From UBA11740 sp035635855 (GTDB taxonomy: Bacteria > Acidobacteriota > Blastocatellia > Pyrinomonadales > Pyrinomonadaceae): a stretch of 64,000 bases of DNA. Below are positions 41,204-49,323 of the stretch, one piece after another (position 1 is the stretch's first letter; each line of letters opens with the position of its first letter). The stretch covers positions 329,056 to 393,055 of the forward strand of contig DASQAF010000049.1 in NCBI GenBank assembly GCA_035635855.1. The letters run 5' to 3'. Both the position numbers and the translations under genes were made by a program. A model generated the notes under the pieces. That model worked only from the letters and a program-made list of their open reading frames with translations. It was not told the DNA's origin and ran no database searches.

Positions 41204-42355
41204 ATGAGATACAAGTTCGCAAAAGCCAAACTCGTTGTAGTGACCTTAGCCTCTGTGCTTTCAGTCGGCGCAGCGGCAGCCACAATCTCAAACGCGCAGG
41301 AAGATCGAAAACCACAGGTTGAGAGCCCAAGGAATGAGAGTCCGCCAAGCGCCCCAGCTCCTTCTGCGCCCTCAAGTCCTTCAAGCCCACCAAGTGAATC
41401 GCCTCGCAGTACCGAGCTGAGTCGTAGCAATGACAGCGGCAACAGCAGTCGCGGCAACGATAACGGCAACAGCAGTCGAAGTAATGATAGCCGTAACATT
41501 AGTCGGAGCAACGATAGCGGCAGCAGCCGCAGCCGCGATGTTGGTGGAGGCGATTCAACTCGAGGAAACCGGGACGAGGGTGCGGGTCGTACAGGAGGGA
41601 GTGACAGTCGAAGGTCCGTAAGCGACAGTAGCGGGTCCCAAACCGGTGGAACTTTTGAGGGAGATGGTAGCGGGAACCGGCGCGATCGGATCAGAGACGA
41701 AAGTTCTCCAGTAACAACCTCTGGCGACCGACACGGCAATCGTGATCGAACTGGGGACGGCGATCGCGACAAAGACCGGAACAAGGATCGGGATAAGGAC
41801 CGTGATAAGGATAAAGATCGCGACCGCGACAAGGACCGGAACAAGGATCGGGATAAGGACCGCGATAAGAATAAAGATCGCGACCGCGACAAGGACCGGA
41901 ACAAGGATCGGGATAAGGACCGCGATCGGGATAGGCATCGCGACCGCGACAAAGACCGCGACAAGGATCGCGATAAGGACCGCGACAAGGATCGCGACAA
42001 GGATCGCGACAAAGACCGCGACCGTGGCCGGCACCGAGACCGCGATCGATATCGCGACTACGGGTCGATCACTGTTTATCAATCTGAGACCTATGGCAAC
42101 TACGGTTATAGTCGGAGTGCGTACGACCAGGGCTACGAAGATGGTTTGTACACGGGCGCCAACGACGCTCGCCGAGGACAGAGCTATGACCCCTGGCGTT
42201 CTCACTTTTTCGGCAGAGGCACCGGTGGCTACAATTCACAGTTTGGAAGTCGCGACGTTTATCAGCAGGCATACCGTGACGGCTTCCTGGCTGGCTATCA
42301 GGAGGGCTACCAGAATTGGCAGCGCTATTTTGCCGGAGGCTATCTCCACCGATAG
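41204..42355 (+). CDS. Secreted low-complexity protein, paralogue 2 with KDRD repeats
   Basis: 383 residues. Signal peptide about 1-30. Residues 35-185 are Ser/Asn/Gly/Arg-rich, then about 185-285 is a tandem array of Asp-Lys-Asp-Arg (DKDRNKDRDK type) units encoded by a 60-bp DNA repeat. The C-terminal 65 residues carry the shared domain (YDQGYEDGLYTG, SYDPWRSHFF, YRDGFLAGYQEGYQ). The charged linker would be extended and highly polar. Function unknown; the leader suggests periplasm or surface. Preceded by AAGGAGG. Confidence 0.75.
   Translation: MRYKFAKAKLVVVTLASVLSVGAAAATISNAQEDRKPQVESPRNESPPSAPAPSAPSSPSSPPSESPRSTELSRSNDSGNSSRGNDNGNSSRSNDSRNISRSNDSGSSRSRDVGGGDSTRGNRDEGAGRTGGSDSRRSVSDSSGSQTGGTFEGDGSGNRRDRIRDESSPVTTSGDRHGNRDRTGDGDRDKDRNKDRDKDRDKDKDRDRDKDRNKDRDKDRDKNKDRDRDKDRNKDRDKDRDRDRHRDRDKDRDKDRDKDRDKDRDKDRDKDRDRGRHRDRDRYRDYGSITVYQSETYGNYGYSRSAYDQGYEDGLYTGANDARRGQSYDPWRSHFFGRGTGGYNSQFGSRDVYQQAYRDGFLAGYQEGYQNWQRYFAGGYLHR
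41761..41940 (+). repeat. 60-bp tandem repeat, three copies, inside paralogue 2
   Basis: Three units of exactly 60 bases begin at 41761, 41821 and 41881, differing at only a few positions; each contains gacaaggaccggaacaagg. A degenerate continuation (cgcgacaaggatcg units) runs to about 42030. The repeat codes for Asp/Lys/Arg/Asn only and keeps the reading frame. Confidence 0.9.
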
Positions 42356-42575
42356 AACTCGTAATCGGGTACATGCCATGGGAAAAGCCGCGGCGTTGTG
42401 CGGTGTTGTAACGAGGCGCTCGCCGGACGTCACTCAACGCATATCCGACTTGGTGCACACGATATCGTTTGTAGGCGAGCTCGTCACAATAGATTTTGCT
42501 TCCAACTTGAGTTGGACAACTCGTCTTGATTCATCGGCATAGCAATTGCCAATCGCGCGAGCGGAGGGTTTAGAC

Positions 42576-43157
42576 ATGAAATCAAACAATCTCAGGAACA
42601 CGATCGGGAGAATCTTGGTGGCCTTGGCATTTCTGGTGAGCGTGGGACTGGCGGCGAGCACTGCGGTGCAGGCCCAGTGGCAGGATCGCGACCAGGATCG
42701 CCGGGATCGTGACCGGGACTATCGCCGGAACCGTGACCGGGACTATCGGCGCGATCAGGATCGCGATTACCGTCGGAATGATCAGTACGGCCGTAACGGT
42801 GGTTATGGCAATGGCGGTTATGGCAACGGCGGTTACGGCAACGGCGGTTATGGTGGTTACGGTAACGGCAACCAAGTGGCGCTGAACCAGGGTTTTCAGG
42901 ACGGGCTCTACACCGGTTCCAGCGATGCACAACGAGGGCAGAACTACGACCCGCAAAGATCTCACTTTTACCGAAACGGACATAGCGACAACGGCGGCTA
43001 CGGAAGCTACGGCAGGTATGGCAACAACTACCAGTATCAGCAGGCCTACCGCAGTGGTTTCCTGCGGGGCTATGACCAGGGTTTCCAGCGCTATGGCGGT
43101 TACAACAACAATCGTCGTAATAACAGGAACTACGGCCGGTTTCCGTTTCCCTGGTAA
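42576..43157 (+). CDS. Secreted Asp/Arg- and Gly/Tyr-rich protein, paralogue 3
   Basis: 193 residues from ATG 42576 with GGAGGG upstream; ten extra residues are possible from 42546. Signal peptide about 1-34 (ending AVQAQ). A DRDxDYRR-rich region (about 36-65) is followed by Gly-Asn-Gly-Tyr repeats (about 68-95). The C-terminal part has the shared domain: LNQGFQDGLYTG, NYDPQRSHFY and YRSGFLRGYDQGFQ. It lies 220 bases after paralogue 2 on the same strand, so the two look like a tandem duplication with diverged middle regions. Confidence 0.75.
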   Translation: MKSNNLRNTIGRILVALAFLVSVGLAASTAVQAQWQDRDQDRRDRDRDYRRNRDRDYRRDQDRDYRRNDQYGRNGGYGNGGYGNGGYGNGGYGGYGNGNQVALNQGFQDGLYTGSSDAQRGQNYDPQRSHFYRNGHSDNGGYGSYGRYGNNYQYQQAYRSGFLRGYDQGFQRYGGYNNNRRNNRNYGRFPFPW

Positions 43158-43450
43158 TGAGTCGTAGTTGAATTTTAGGCTGGCGGTCTCCAGACTGAGC
43201 CTACGCCCTGACAAACCGAGCGGTGTCGCTGACTTTCGTCGGCGACGTCGCTCATTTTCTGTCTGGGAACCGCATCGCTTTCTGCCTCGATCAATCCCGC
43301 TGAGGCAAACCAATGTCCTCGCCAGACTCGCCTACTCATCGTCCCTTGTGGTATCTAGTAATTTCCAAAATCACAGATTGGGGATTTCCGGGCGAACTTT
43401 TTCCCGCCCGTTTGTATATGAACCAAATAGAAGAAAGCAGGAGGAAGGCG

Positions 43451-43705
43451 ATGGAGATAAAGCTCTTGAGGACCATTGTGCTGGCGATGATTGCCGGACT
43501 CGCTCTGGTTGGTGGCGTCTCAGCTCAGGAGATGAGCGCGCATCATCATCCGGGTACAGGCAATTCTGATAACGCGAATCCAGAAACCATTCAGGACTGG
43601 GCCAAAGAACGTTTGGCAAAAGTCGCCGCGGCATCGCGAGTGGGTGACCGTCAAAAATGGGAATCGCGAAGTCAATGCCTTTGTCGTCTATCCCCAGGTC
43701 AATAA
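43451..43705 (+). pseudogene. 5' part of the dienelactone hydrolase gene, out of frame with the rest
   Basis: From the ATG at 43451 (AGGAGG just upstream) this frame encodes a signal peptide (MEIKLLRTIVLAMIAGLALV, cleaved near VSAQ), a short linker and ERLAK, then turns into unrelated residues and stops at 43705. In the other frame, the bases after 43617 read as KSPRHREWVTVKNGN, which continues directly into the hydrolase. Removing one A from the aaaa run at 43618-43621 joins both parts. The gene is therefore split by a one-base insertion, or the run is a sequencing error. Confidence 0.7.
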
Positions 43706-44429
43706 GAAAGCGACCGCTGTCGTCGTGATCCACGAGATTTTCGGGATGAGCGACTGGGTGCAGCAACTCACCGACGAGTTGGCCGAAGCCGGCTATATCG
43801 CGATCGCGCCCGACCTGTTGTCCGGCATGGGGCCAAAGGGCGGCGGGACAAGTGATTTCGACGCCAACAGCGTGCGCCAGGCGATTCAAAAACTGCCGCC
43901 CGATCAGATTACTGCCGATTTGAATGCCGTGGCTGATTATGTGTCGAAACTCCCGGCCGCGAATGGCAAGGTCGCGGTCGCCGGATTCTGTTGGGGTGGC
44001 ACCGAAACGTTTCGCTTTGCGACCAATCGCCCCAGCCTGAAGGCTGCGTTTGTTTTCTACGGCACTTCGCCATGGACGAAAGAAAATACAGTAGACAAAG
44101 ATGCCCTGGCGCGCATTAAGGCTCCCGTGTATGGCTTCTATGCCGACAACGACATGCGCGTAAATGCCACAGTGCCTCCGGCCGTCGAAGCGATGAAAGA
44201 ACTCAACAAGACTTACGAGCCGGTGACTTATCAAGGCGCGGGGCACGGTTTCATGCGCGCCGGTGAGCCGAACGCACCTGAGCCAAAGGCGCCGGTTGCC
44301 AAGGGCGATGAAGCAGCCGACAAAAAGGCAGTTGACGATTATCAGAAGGCGTTGGCAGCTTACAAGGCAAATCGTAAAGCCCGCGATGAGGCGTGGGTTC
44401 GGTGGAAGGCAATAGTCGCAAAGCTCTAA
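43644..44429 (+). CDS. Dienelactone hydrolase family protein, frameshifted at its N-terminus
   Basis: 261 residues from GTG 43644 as an open frame, but without its own ribosome site. The alpha/beta hydrolase core has VVVIHEIFGMSDW, nucleophile Cys in GFCWGG near 115, the Asp in FYADNDMR near 171 and the His in GAGHGF near 204. The C-terminal 50 residues are a charged helix. All catalytic residues are intact, so either a single base error hides a working secreted enzyme, or the cell makes it by re-phasing, or the gene has been recently inactivated. Dienelactone hydrolases open cyclic esters; the substrate here is not known. An MBL-fold gene follows after 16 bases. Confidence 0.8.
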   Translation: MTVKNGNREVNAFVVYPQVNKKATAVVVIHEIFGMSDWVQQLTDELAEAGYIAIAPDLLSGMGPKGGGTSDFDANSVRQAIQKLPPDQITADLNAVADYVSKLPAANGKVAVAGFCWGGTETFRFATNRPSLKAAFVFYGTSPWTKENTVDKDALARIKAPVYGFYADNDMRVNATVPPAVEAMKELNKTYEPVTYQGAGHGFMRAGEPNAPEPKAPVAKGDEAADKKAVDDYQKALAAYKANRKARDEAWVRWKAIVAKL

Positions 44430-44445
44430 GTTCTTGCGGAGATCA

Positions 44446-45483
44446 ATGAAGAAGAGACTGACGCTTGGTTTGGTCGTGATCGCTCTGATGATCGCGACCC
44501 GATCCTTCTGTCCTGAACAAGTTAGCAGCGCGCCGAAAGCCGAGGATGACTTTCAACTCGTTAAAGTCGCGGATGGAATTTACGCGGCGATTGCCAGGCC
44601 GGGAGGTTTGGCATCGGGAAATGCCGGCTTTGTCATTGGCGATGAAGGCGTTTTGATTTTTGATACATTTCTAACTCCGGCAGCGATCGAAGAGCTCATC
44701 GGCGCGATCGAAACGCAAACCAAACTCCCCATTAAGTACGCCGTCAACAGCCACTATCACCTCGACCACACTGGTGGAAATCAAGTGTTGTTGGCCCGCG
44801 GCGTTCCCATCATCGCACACGATAACGTCTCGCAATGGCAGACGACCAGGAACCGGCGCTTTCTGCCGGCACCGGAAGAATTGCAAAAGCGGCGTGCGGA
44901 TGCGGCGAAACAGTTGAGCGAAACTTCACCGGATCAAACCGAGAAGCGGACGCAGTTAGAGCGCCAGATTCGCCGGCTCGACGCCATGCTGACCATCAAG
45001 CTAACGAATCCGACCCTGACGTTCGGCTCCGGTGTCATGCATCTCTATTTGGGAAAACGCGAGGTTGTGTTGTTCACCCTGCCCGGTCATACAGGGGGAG
45101 ACGTGTTCGCGTACGTGCCCGACGCTAAGGTGGTCTTCACCGGCGATCTCGGCTGGTCGAAGACGCTTCCCAACCTGGTCGACGCAACCGTGAATGATTG
45201 GGTCCCCACGCTTGATAAGATCCTGAATCAATATCCCATGGCGAAGTTTATTCCAGGCCATGGCAATGTCGCCGAAGCGCGGGAGATTAAGGATTTCAGG
45301 GACTATCTTGACGACCTGCGCACGCGAGTGAGGCAGGGAATCGCGAATGGCTTGACTATTGATCAGGCGAAGGAGCAGTTGAAACTTCCCGAGAAGTACA
45401 AAACTTTCGCGTTTCAGAACTTCGCGACTCCGAACGTCGAGGATATGTATAAGGAGTTGAAGGGTACGAAGCAGATGAACTAG
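44446..45483 (+). CDS. Secreted metallo-beta-lactamase-fold hydrolase
   Basis: 345 residues from ATG 44446 with GCGGAG upstream; the TTG at 44434 is a less likely start. A signal peptide (about 1-22) is followed by an MBL core: the zinc motif HYHLDH at 103-108, GHTGGD near 204 with the third His, FTGDLGW near 223 and the fifth ligand in PGHGN near 268. An inserted charged helix (about 140-185) is typical of the SoxH/quinoprotein-relay branch. It may hydrolyse an ester or lactam outside the cytoplasm. It is linked to the dienelactone hydrolase gene. Confidence 0.88.
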   Translation: MKKRLTLGLVVIALMIATRSFCPEQVSSAPKAEDDFQLVKVADGIYAAIARPGGLASGNAGFVIGDEGVLIFDTFLTPAAIEELIGAIETQTKLPIKYAVNSHYHLDHTGGNQVLLARGVPIIAHDNVSQWQTTRNRRFLPAPEELQKRRADAAKQLSETSPDQTEKRTQLERQIRRLDAMLTIKLTNPTLTFGSGVMHLYLGKREVVLFTLPGHTGGDVFAYVPDAKVVFTGDLGWSKTLPNLVDATVNDWVPTLDKILNQYPMAKFIPGHGNVAEAREIKDFRDYLDDLRTRVRQGIANGLTIDQAKEQLKLPEKYKTFAFQNFATPNVEDMYKELKGTKQMN

Positions 45484-45527
45484 GGCGGCAGTAATTCCGG
45501 GGTTGGAGGCGCGCTGCCTTAACTCGC

Positions 45528-46244
45528 TTAATTTCCGTTCAGCAGGCTTTCGCTTTCGGCTCTGATGGTGCCGTAGCAGTCGCAGGAAACTTTCTCTAAA
45601 CCCCTGCGATTGAGGACAGTGACATGCCCGCGACTGTAGCTGATTAACTTCTCCCTTTGCAGATGGCCGGCGACTTTGTTAACACCCTCACGGCGCACGC
45701 CCAACATATTGGACATAAACTCCTGCGTCAGCCGAAACTCGTCTGACCCGATGCGGTCATGGGTCATCAATAGCCAGCGCGCGAGCCGAGAGTTCAGTGT
45801 GTGGAAACGATTGCACGCAGACGACAGAGACATCTGGGTCAATAATGAATGGGTGTAGAGGTGTAACAGGCGGTGCAATGAGTTAACCTGGTTCGATTCA
45901 TCCCGCAGGACCGCGGACTTCATTCTTACGGCTGCGCCGGCTCCTTGCACCAGTGCGAGCGTGCTTGACGTATCCACGCCCATAAAGACAGCAACGCCGG
46001 TCATCCCTTCGTTTCCGATCATGCCAACTTCCAACGTGGCATGATGATTCTCTGCCGCAAGCAAAGACACCACAGAATCACTGGGAAAGTAGACATGCCG
46101 AATCTTCTGGCCGGGTTCGTAGATGACTTCGGCGAAATTCAGAGTCACCGGCTCCAACTCAGGCAGCAGGCGTTGATATTCCTTCGTCGGTAAAGCGGCG
46201 AGTAGCCGGTTGGCGACCAGAGGCGTTTGTCTTACAGATTGCAC
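45528..46244 (-). CDS. Crp/Fnr-family transcription regulator, copy 1
   Basis: 238 residues from GTG 46244, which has AAGGGA upstream; this start equals that of its paralogue at 48432. A longer frame reaches ATG 46334. The N-terminal cyclic-nucleotide-type barrel (about 25-130; HVYFPSDSVVSLL, VGMIGNEGMTG) lacks the cysteines of an Fnr cluster. The C-terminal winged helix (about 165-225) has the recognition segment EFMSNMLGVRREGVNKVA. The ligand is unknown. Transcribed away from the desaturase group, it may control nearby metabolic genes. Confidence 0.88.
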   Translation of the reverse strand: MQSVRQTPLVANRLLAALPTKEYQRLLPELEPVTLNFAEVIYEPGQKIRHVYFPSDSVVSLLAAENHHATLEVGMIGNEGMTGVAVFMGVDTSSTLALVQGAGAAVRMKSAVLRDESNQVNSLHRLLHLYTHSLLTQMSLSSACNRFHTLNSRLARWLLMTHDRIGSDEFRLTQEFMSNMLGVRREGVNKVAGHLQREKLISYSRGHVTVLNRRGLEKVSCDCYGTIRAESESLLNGN

Positions 46245-46465
46245 GGCAATTCCCTTTGTTTCAGTCGCGCCATAAAACGAGAATTCTTCACCCAGGGGCC
46301 GAAAATGTGTCTCATGTCCGATGGATCCGAGCATCGCGAACCGACGCTTCCTGATAATACGAAGAATACAACCCGGGCGAAGTCAGGTCTGTGCGCCAAC
46401 GCACATAGATTCACACAGTAGGAGCTAAATTTGTTCTTGAGTGTTCGGGATTCCGGGACGAAGCT

Positions 46466-46708
46466 CTACGCGCGGCTGGTTTCTTCCTGGGCGGCCATCA
46501 GCTTAACCTTCTTTAGTTCAGTTCGCTTAATGCCAAAAAATGTGGCCATCTCGACAATCTGCCTGGGGCTGACGAAATCATCAGGGTTTGAGCAAAAGCC
46601 GGCGATGCTCGGCCCAAACTCGCGGCAACTCATTCCCTTTGGAATAGTAAGGCCCAGTTCACACCTACTATCTTTCCGATAATGCAGACAGAAATCACAG
46701 ATTATCAT
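46466..46708 (-). CDS. Small cysteine-containing hypothetical protein
   Basis: 80 residues. Four cysteines lie in the first half: CDFCLHYRKDSRCELG (C4, C7, C16), CREFGPS (C28) and FCSNPDD (C39). They could bind a metal. The C-terminal half is helical and charged (FVSPRQIVEMATFFGIK). GAAGAGAG precedes the ATG at 46708. A conserved-looking protein without a named family. Confidence 0.65.
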   Translation of the reverse strand: MIICDFCLHYRKDSRCELGLTIPKGMSCREFGPSIAGFCSNPDDFVSPRQIVEMATFFGIKRTELKKVKLMAAQEETSRA

Positions 46709-46777
46709 GACGGACTCTCTTCATCCGGCTTTTGCTGATGCAGGATTGAGATACCAGAGTATCACATAACAGGTTGG

Positions 46778-47158
46778 CTAATGCCCGACTGGTATCCGCT
46801 GAAACCGGGTCTTGCCTTCGGTATCGTGCCAGGAAATATCAAGCACGTAGGGGTTAACCTGGCCCTCTTTGACCGTGAGTCTTTGCAACTGATCGTTATC
46901 AGTGCCGACCGGCTTGCCGTTGATCCAGGTGCGATGAGGTATGACGGCTCGCTCTTTTGGCTGAATAGATTTAAGGGCTTCAAACTTAATGTGAGCTTGT
47001 GAAGGACCTGCGCCTTGCGACGCGTCATCCTTTAAGAAAATGGTTAGGATTTCGACGGATTTGAGAGTTTGTTCGGTTGCGTTCGTCAACTGCAACGCGA
47101 TCTCTGAGCCGGCGCCGATAAATTCAAAGGTCAGGGGTTTGGCAGTGTTGCTTATCAT
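46778..47158 (-). CDS. Hypothetical protein translationally coupled to the desaturase
   Basis: 126 residues from ATG 47158, which overlaps the desaturase stop codon by four bases (ATGA), a sign of coupled translation. The sequence is beta-rich (TFEFIGAGSEIALQLTNATEQ, VEILTIFLKDDAS) and reads like a small immunoglobulin-like or protein-binding domain, with no signal peptide. Function unknown; being in the same operon, it may act with the membrane-lipid desaturation enzyme. Confidence 0.7.
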   Translation of the reverse strand: MISNTAKPLTFEFIGAGSEIALQLTNATEQTLKSVEILTIFLKDDASQGAGPSQAHIKFEALKSIQPKERAVIPHRTWINGKPVGTDNDQLQRLTVKEGQVNPYVLDISWHDTEGKTRFQRIPVGH

Positions 47159-48024
47159 GGTGCGGGCGAGTCGGTCACACCGGCGAGCTTGATTGCTTTG
47201 GCCAGGCGGAGCGTTTGCAGCAGGCGGATTCCCCACCAATTCAGATCCATTTCGTACCACGCCAGTCCGTGACGCGCGGCGCTGGGATGCGCGTGATGAT
47301 TATTGTGCCAGCCTTCACCAAAGGTCAGCAGCGCCACCCACCAGTTGTTTCTCGAATCGTCACGAGTAGCAAACCGGCGTTTGCCCCACACGTGTGACGC
47401 AGAGTTAACCATCCAGGTCGCGTGCAGATTCAGAGTTACCCGCAGGAATACACCCAACATCAAATAGGGCCAGCCGCCAAGCAAAAGCAAAGCTAATCCC
47501 AGGACGGTCAGCGGCAACCAGTAAAGGCGATTAAGCCAGACGTGAAATTTGTCCTTCAGCAGGTCGGGAGCGTAACGTCCGAGCGTCGCCTTGTCATGAC
47601 GCTGTGCGGTGCCGCTCAAAATCCAACCCATATGCGCCCACCAGCGGCCATCGCGCGGCGTGTGGGGATCTAATCCCGGCGAGTCGGAATGCGCGTGATG
47701 AATGCGATGAGTCACGACCCAGTAGATGGGGCCCCCTTCAAGAGAGAGCGTTCCGAAAAGGGTCAAAATATATTCGACCATCTTTGGGGTTTTGAAGCCG
47801 CGATGCGTCAAGAGTCGGTGAAAGCCCATACCCACTCCCAGGCTCGCGGACATCCACCAGAGCACAATCGCGACCACGAGGGCTTGCCATTTAAAGGTGA
47901 AAAGTGCCGCCACTGCGCCAATATGAAAGAGCGCCATGAACACCGTCGTGTTCCAGCTGATACCCCTGCGTTCCGTCGCTATGATTTCCTTTTGCATTCG
48001 ATCCTTTAGAGATTTGTTCTGCAT
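47155..48024 (-). CDS. Acyl-CoA/acyl-lipid delta-9 desaturase
   Basis: 289 residues from ATG 48024 (ATG 47997 is an alternative with AAAGGA). Membrane-bound desaturase with the three histidine boxes: HRLLTH (near 71), HRIHHAH (near 108) and NNHHAHP (near 240), the diiron ligands. Two pairs of membrane helices are visible (SWNTTVFMALFHIGAVAALF, VVAIVLWWMSASLGVGMGF and ILTLFGTL near 95). It introduces a double bond in fatty acyl chains using O2 and controls membrane fluidity. It is followed by the coupled small gene and preceded by a short hypothetical gene. Confidence 0.92.
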   Translation of the reverse strand: MQNKSLKDRMQKEIIATERRGISWNTTVFMALFHIGAVAALFTFKWQALVVAIVLWWMSASLGVGMGFHRLLTHRGFKTPKMVEYILTLFGTLSLEGGPIYWVVTHRIHHAHSDSPGLDPHTPRDGRWWAHMGWILSGTAQRHDKATLGRYAPDLLKDKFHVWLNRLYWLPLTVLGLALLLLGGWPYLMLGVFLRVTLNLHATWMVNSASHVWGKRRFATRDDSRNNWWVALLTFGEGWHNNHHAHPSAARHGLAWYEMDLNWWGIRLLQTLRLAKAIKLAGVTDSPAP

Positions 48025-48037
48025 TCTACCTTGAAGG

Positions 48038-48268
48038 TTAAGACGCCGGAGCCCCTTTTTGACCGCCCTTGCGTTTCTCCTGCCGCCATTCTCTGATCCA
48101 TTTCCCGAAGACTGTAGCAGAGTCACTAACTCTTTCCTGTGTTGGGTCATCGCTCGGCGAGTCTTCGGTAACCAATTCTGCTTGCCGTTCGCGGTCGGTT
48201 GGCGTAACGACTTTGATCCGAGGTTTTGTTGTCATCTTAGGTGAACCCGAGTTGCTCGTCCCATCCAT
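48038..48268 (-). CDS. Small charged hypothetical protein ahead of the desaturase
   Basis: 76 residues from ATG 48268; the frame is open further upstream, but the earlier part looks non-coding. It is hydrophilic and disordered-looking (ERQAELVTEDSPSDDPTQER), with a basic helix at the C-terminus (GKWIREWRQEKRKGGQKG). No ribosome site is obvious. It lies 13 bases before the desaturase start, so an operon is possible, but coding status is uncertain. Confidence 0.45.
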   Translation of the reverse strand: MDGTSNSGSPKMTTKPRIKVVTPTDRERQAELVTEDSPSDDPTQERVSDSATVFGKWIREWRQEKRKGGQKGAPAS

Positions 48269-48431
48269 AATTAGATTACGCCGATGCCAATTGCGATTAA
48301 GCCTGGGAGCTAATCTACTTTTGAAGTGGAATTTAACAGCAAGACTTAAACAGATATGTATAACATGGAAAAGAAAAAGATGTCTGTGTGGTAACACACA
48401 TACGCGAGAATTGGGGTAACGGCCGAGTCCG

Positions 48432-49136
48432 TTACCCGAGCAAGCGAGTGTGTTCGTCTTTGACCACCTGATAACATTCACAGACACGGGCCAGGAGTTG
48501 CGCGCGATCGAGAATGATAATGTGACCGCGCACATAACTGATCATTCCCATCTCTTGCAATCGCTGCGCAGCCATGGTGACACCTTCCCGCCTAACTCCC
48601 AGCATGTTGGAGATAAATTCGTGGGTCATCTGCAATTCATCCGAGTCCGCCCGATCGTGGGTCATTAATAACCAGCGACAGAGTCTTTGCTCGACCGAAT
48701 GCAACCGATTGCAGACGGCTGTTTGCGAAATTTGAGTAATCAGTGCCAGTGTATAGCGCAACAGCAGGTGCTGGAATTCGGCGCCACGTTTGAATTCATC
48801 CAGCATTGCCTTGGCTTTCATTTTAAAGGCGCCGCCCCCACCCTGCACCATAGCCCGGTTCGGCGTGGTCTCGCCACCCATGAATAGGGAGATTCCGACT
48901 ACGCCCTCGTTGCCGACCAGCCCCATCTCAGCCGTCGAGCCATCAAGCATGGTGTAAAGCAAAGAAATGTGCGAGGTCGTCGGGAAGTAAACATGCCGCA
49001 TGTGTCCGCCGGATTCATAGACAACTTCGCCCAGGGCAAAAGCGATCGGCTCGAGATGCGGAGCCAGGCGTTCATATGGCTCAGGCGGCAGAGCTGCAAG
49101 CAGCCGGTTTCCCGATGTTTCACCAGCCTGGAGCAT
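48432..49136 (-). CDS. Crp/Fnr-family transcription regulator, copy 2
   Basis: 234 residues from ATG 49136, preceded by CCGGAGAG. A clear paralogue of the regulator at 45528: both have NRLLAALP near the start, the HVYFPT/S barrel strand, RWLLMTHDR, and the recognition helix FISNMLGVRREGVTMAA in the winged helix (about 165-220). No Fnr-type cysteine cluster. It lies divergently from the B12-dependent radical SAM gene (188-base gap) and upstream of the desaturase group, so it may regulate either side. Confidence 0.9.
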   Translation of the reverse strand: MLQAGETSGNRLLAALPPEPYERLAPHLEPIAFALGEVVYESGGHMRHVYFPTTSHISLLYTMLDGSTAEMGLVGNEGVVGISLFMGGETTPNRAMVQGGGGAFKMKAKAMLDEFKRGAEFQHLLLRYTLALITQISQTAVCNRLHSVEQRLCRWLLMTHDRADSDELQMTHEFISNMLGVRREGVTMAAQRLQEMGMISYVRGHIIILDRAQLLARVCECYQVVKDEHTRLLG

Positions 49137-49323
49137 TGATTGAACTCTCCGGTTATTTGGGCGAGGCAGAAAAACTCGTTTATCCGCCTTTCGGAATCGC
49201 AATGGGCAATGCAATAATAACACGATATGTGTGGTAGCGCACAGAAAGGTTCGCTCACGTCGTCTATTCTGGCGTGGCGTAACCCAAACTCGGATCACTT
49301 GAGCGGAAGGAAAATAGGAACCG

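Noticed and set aside
41188..42012. Minus-strand open frame encoding Ser-Arg-Leu repeats
   Set aside because: It is the antisense reading of the KDRD repeat in the gene at 41204; no ribosome site or domain.
41761..42030. CRISPR array
   Set aside because: The repeat is contiguous, without unique spacers, and is inside a protein gene in frame.
48269..48535. Upstream extension of the small gene before the desaturase
   Set aside because: It overlaps the Crp/Fnr gene and has no protein-like composition.
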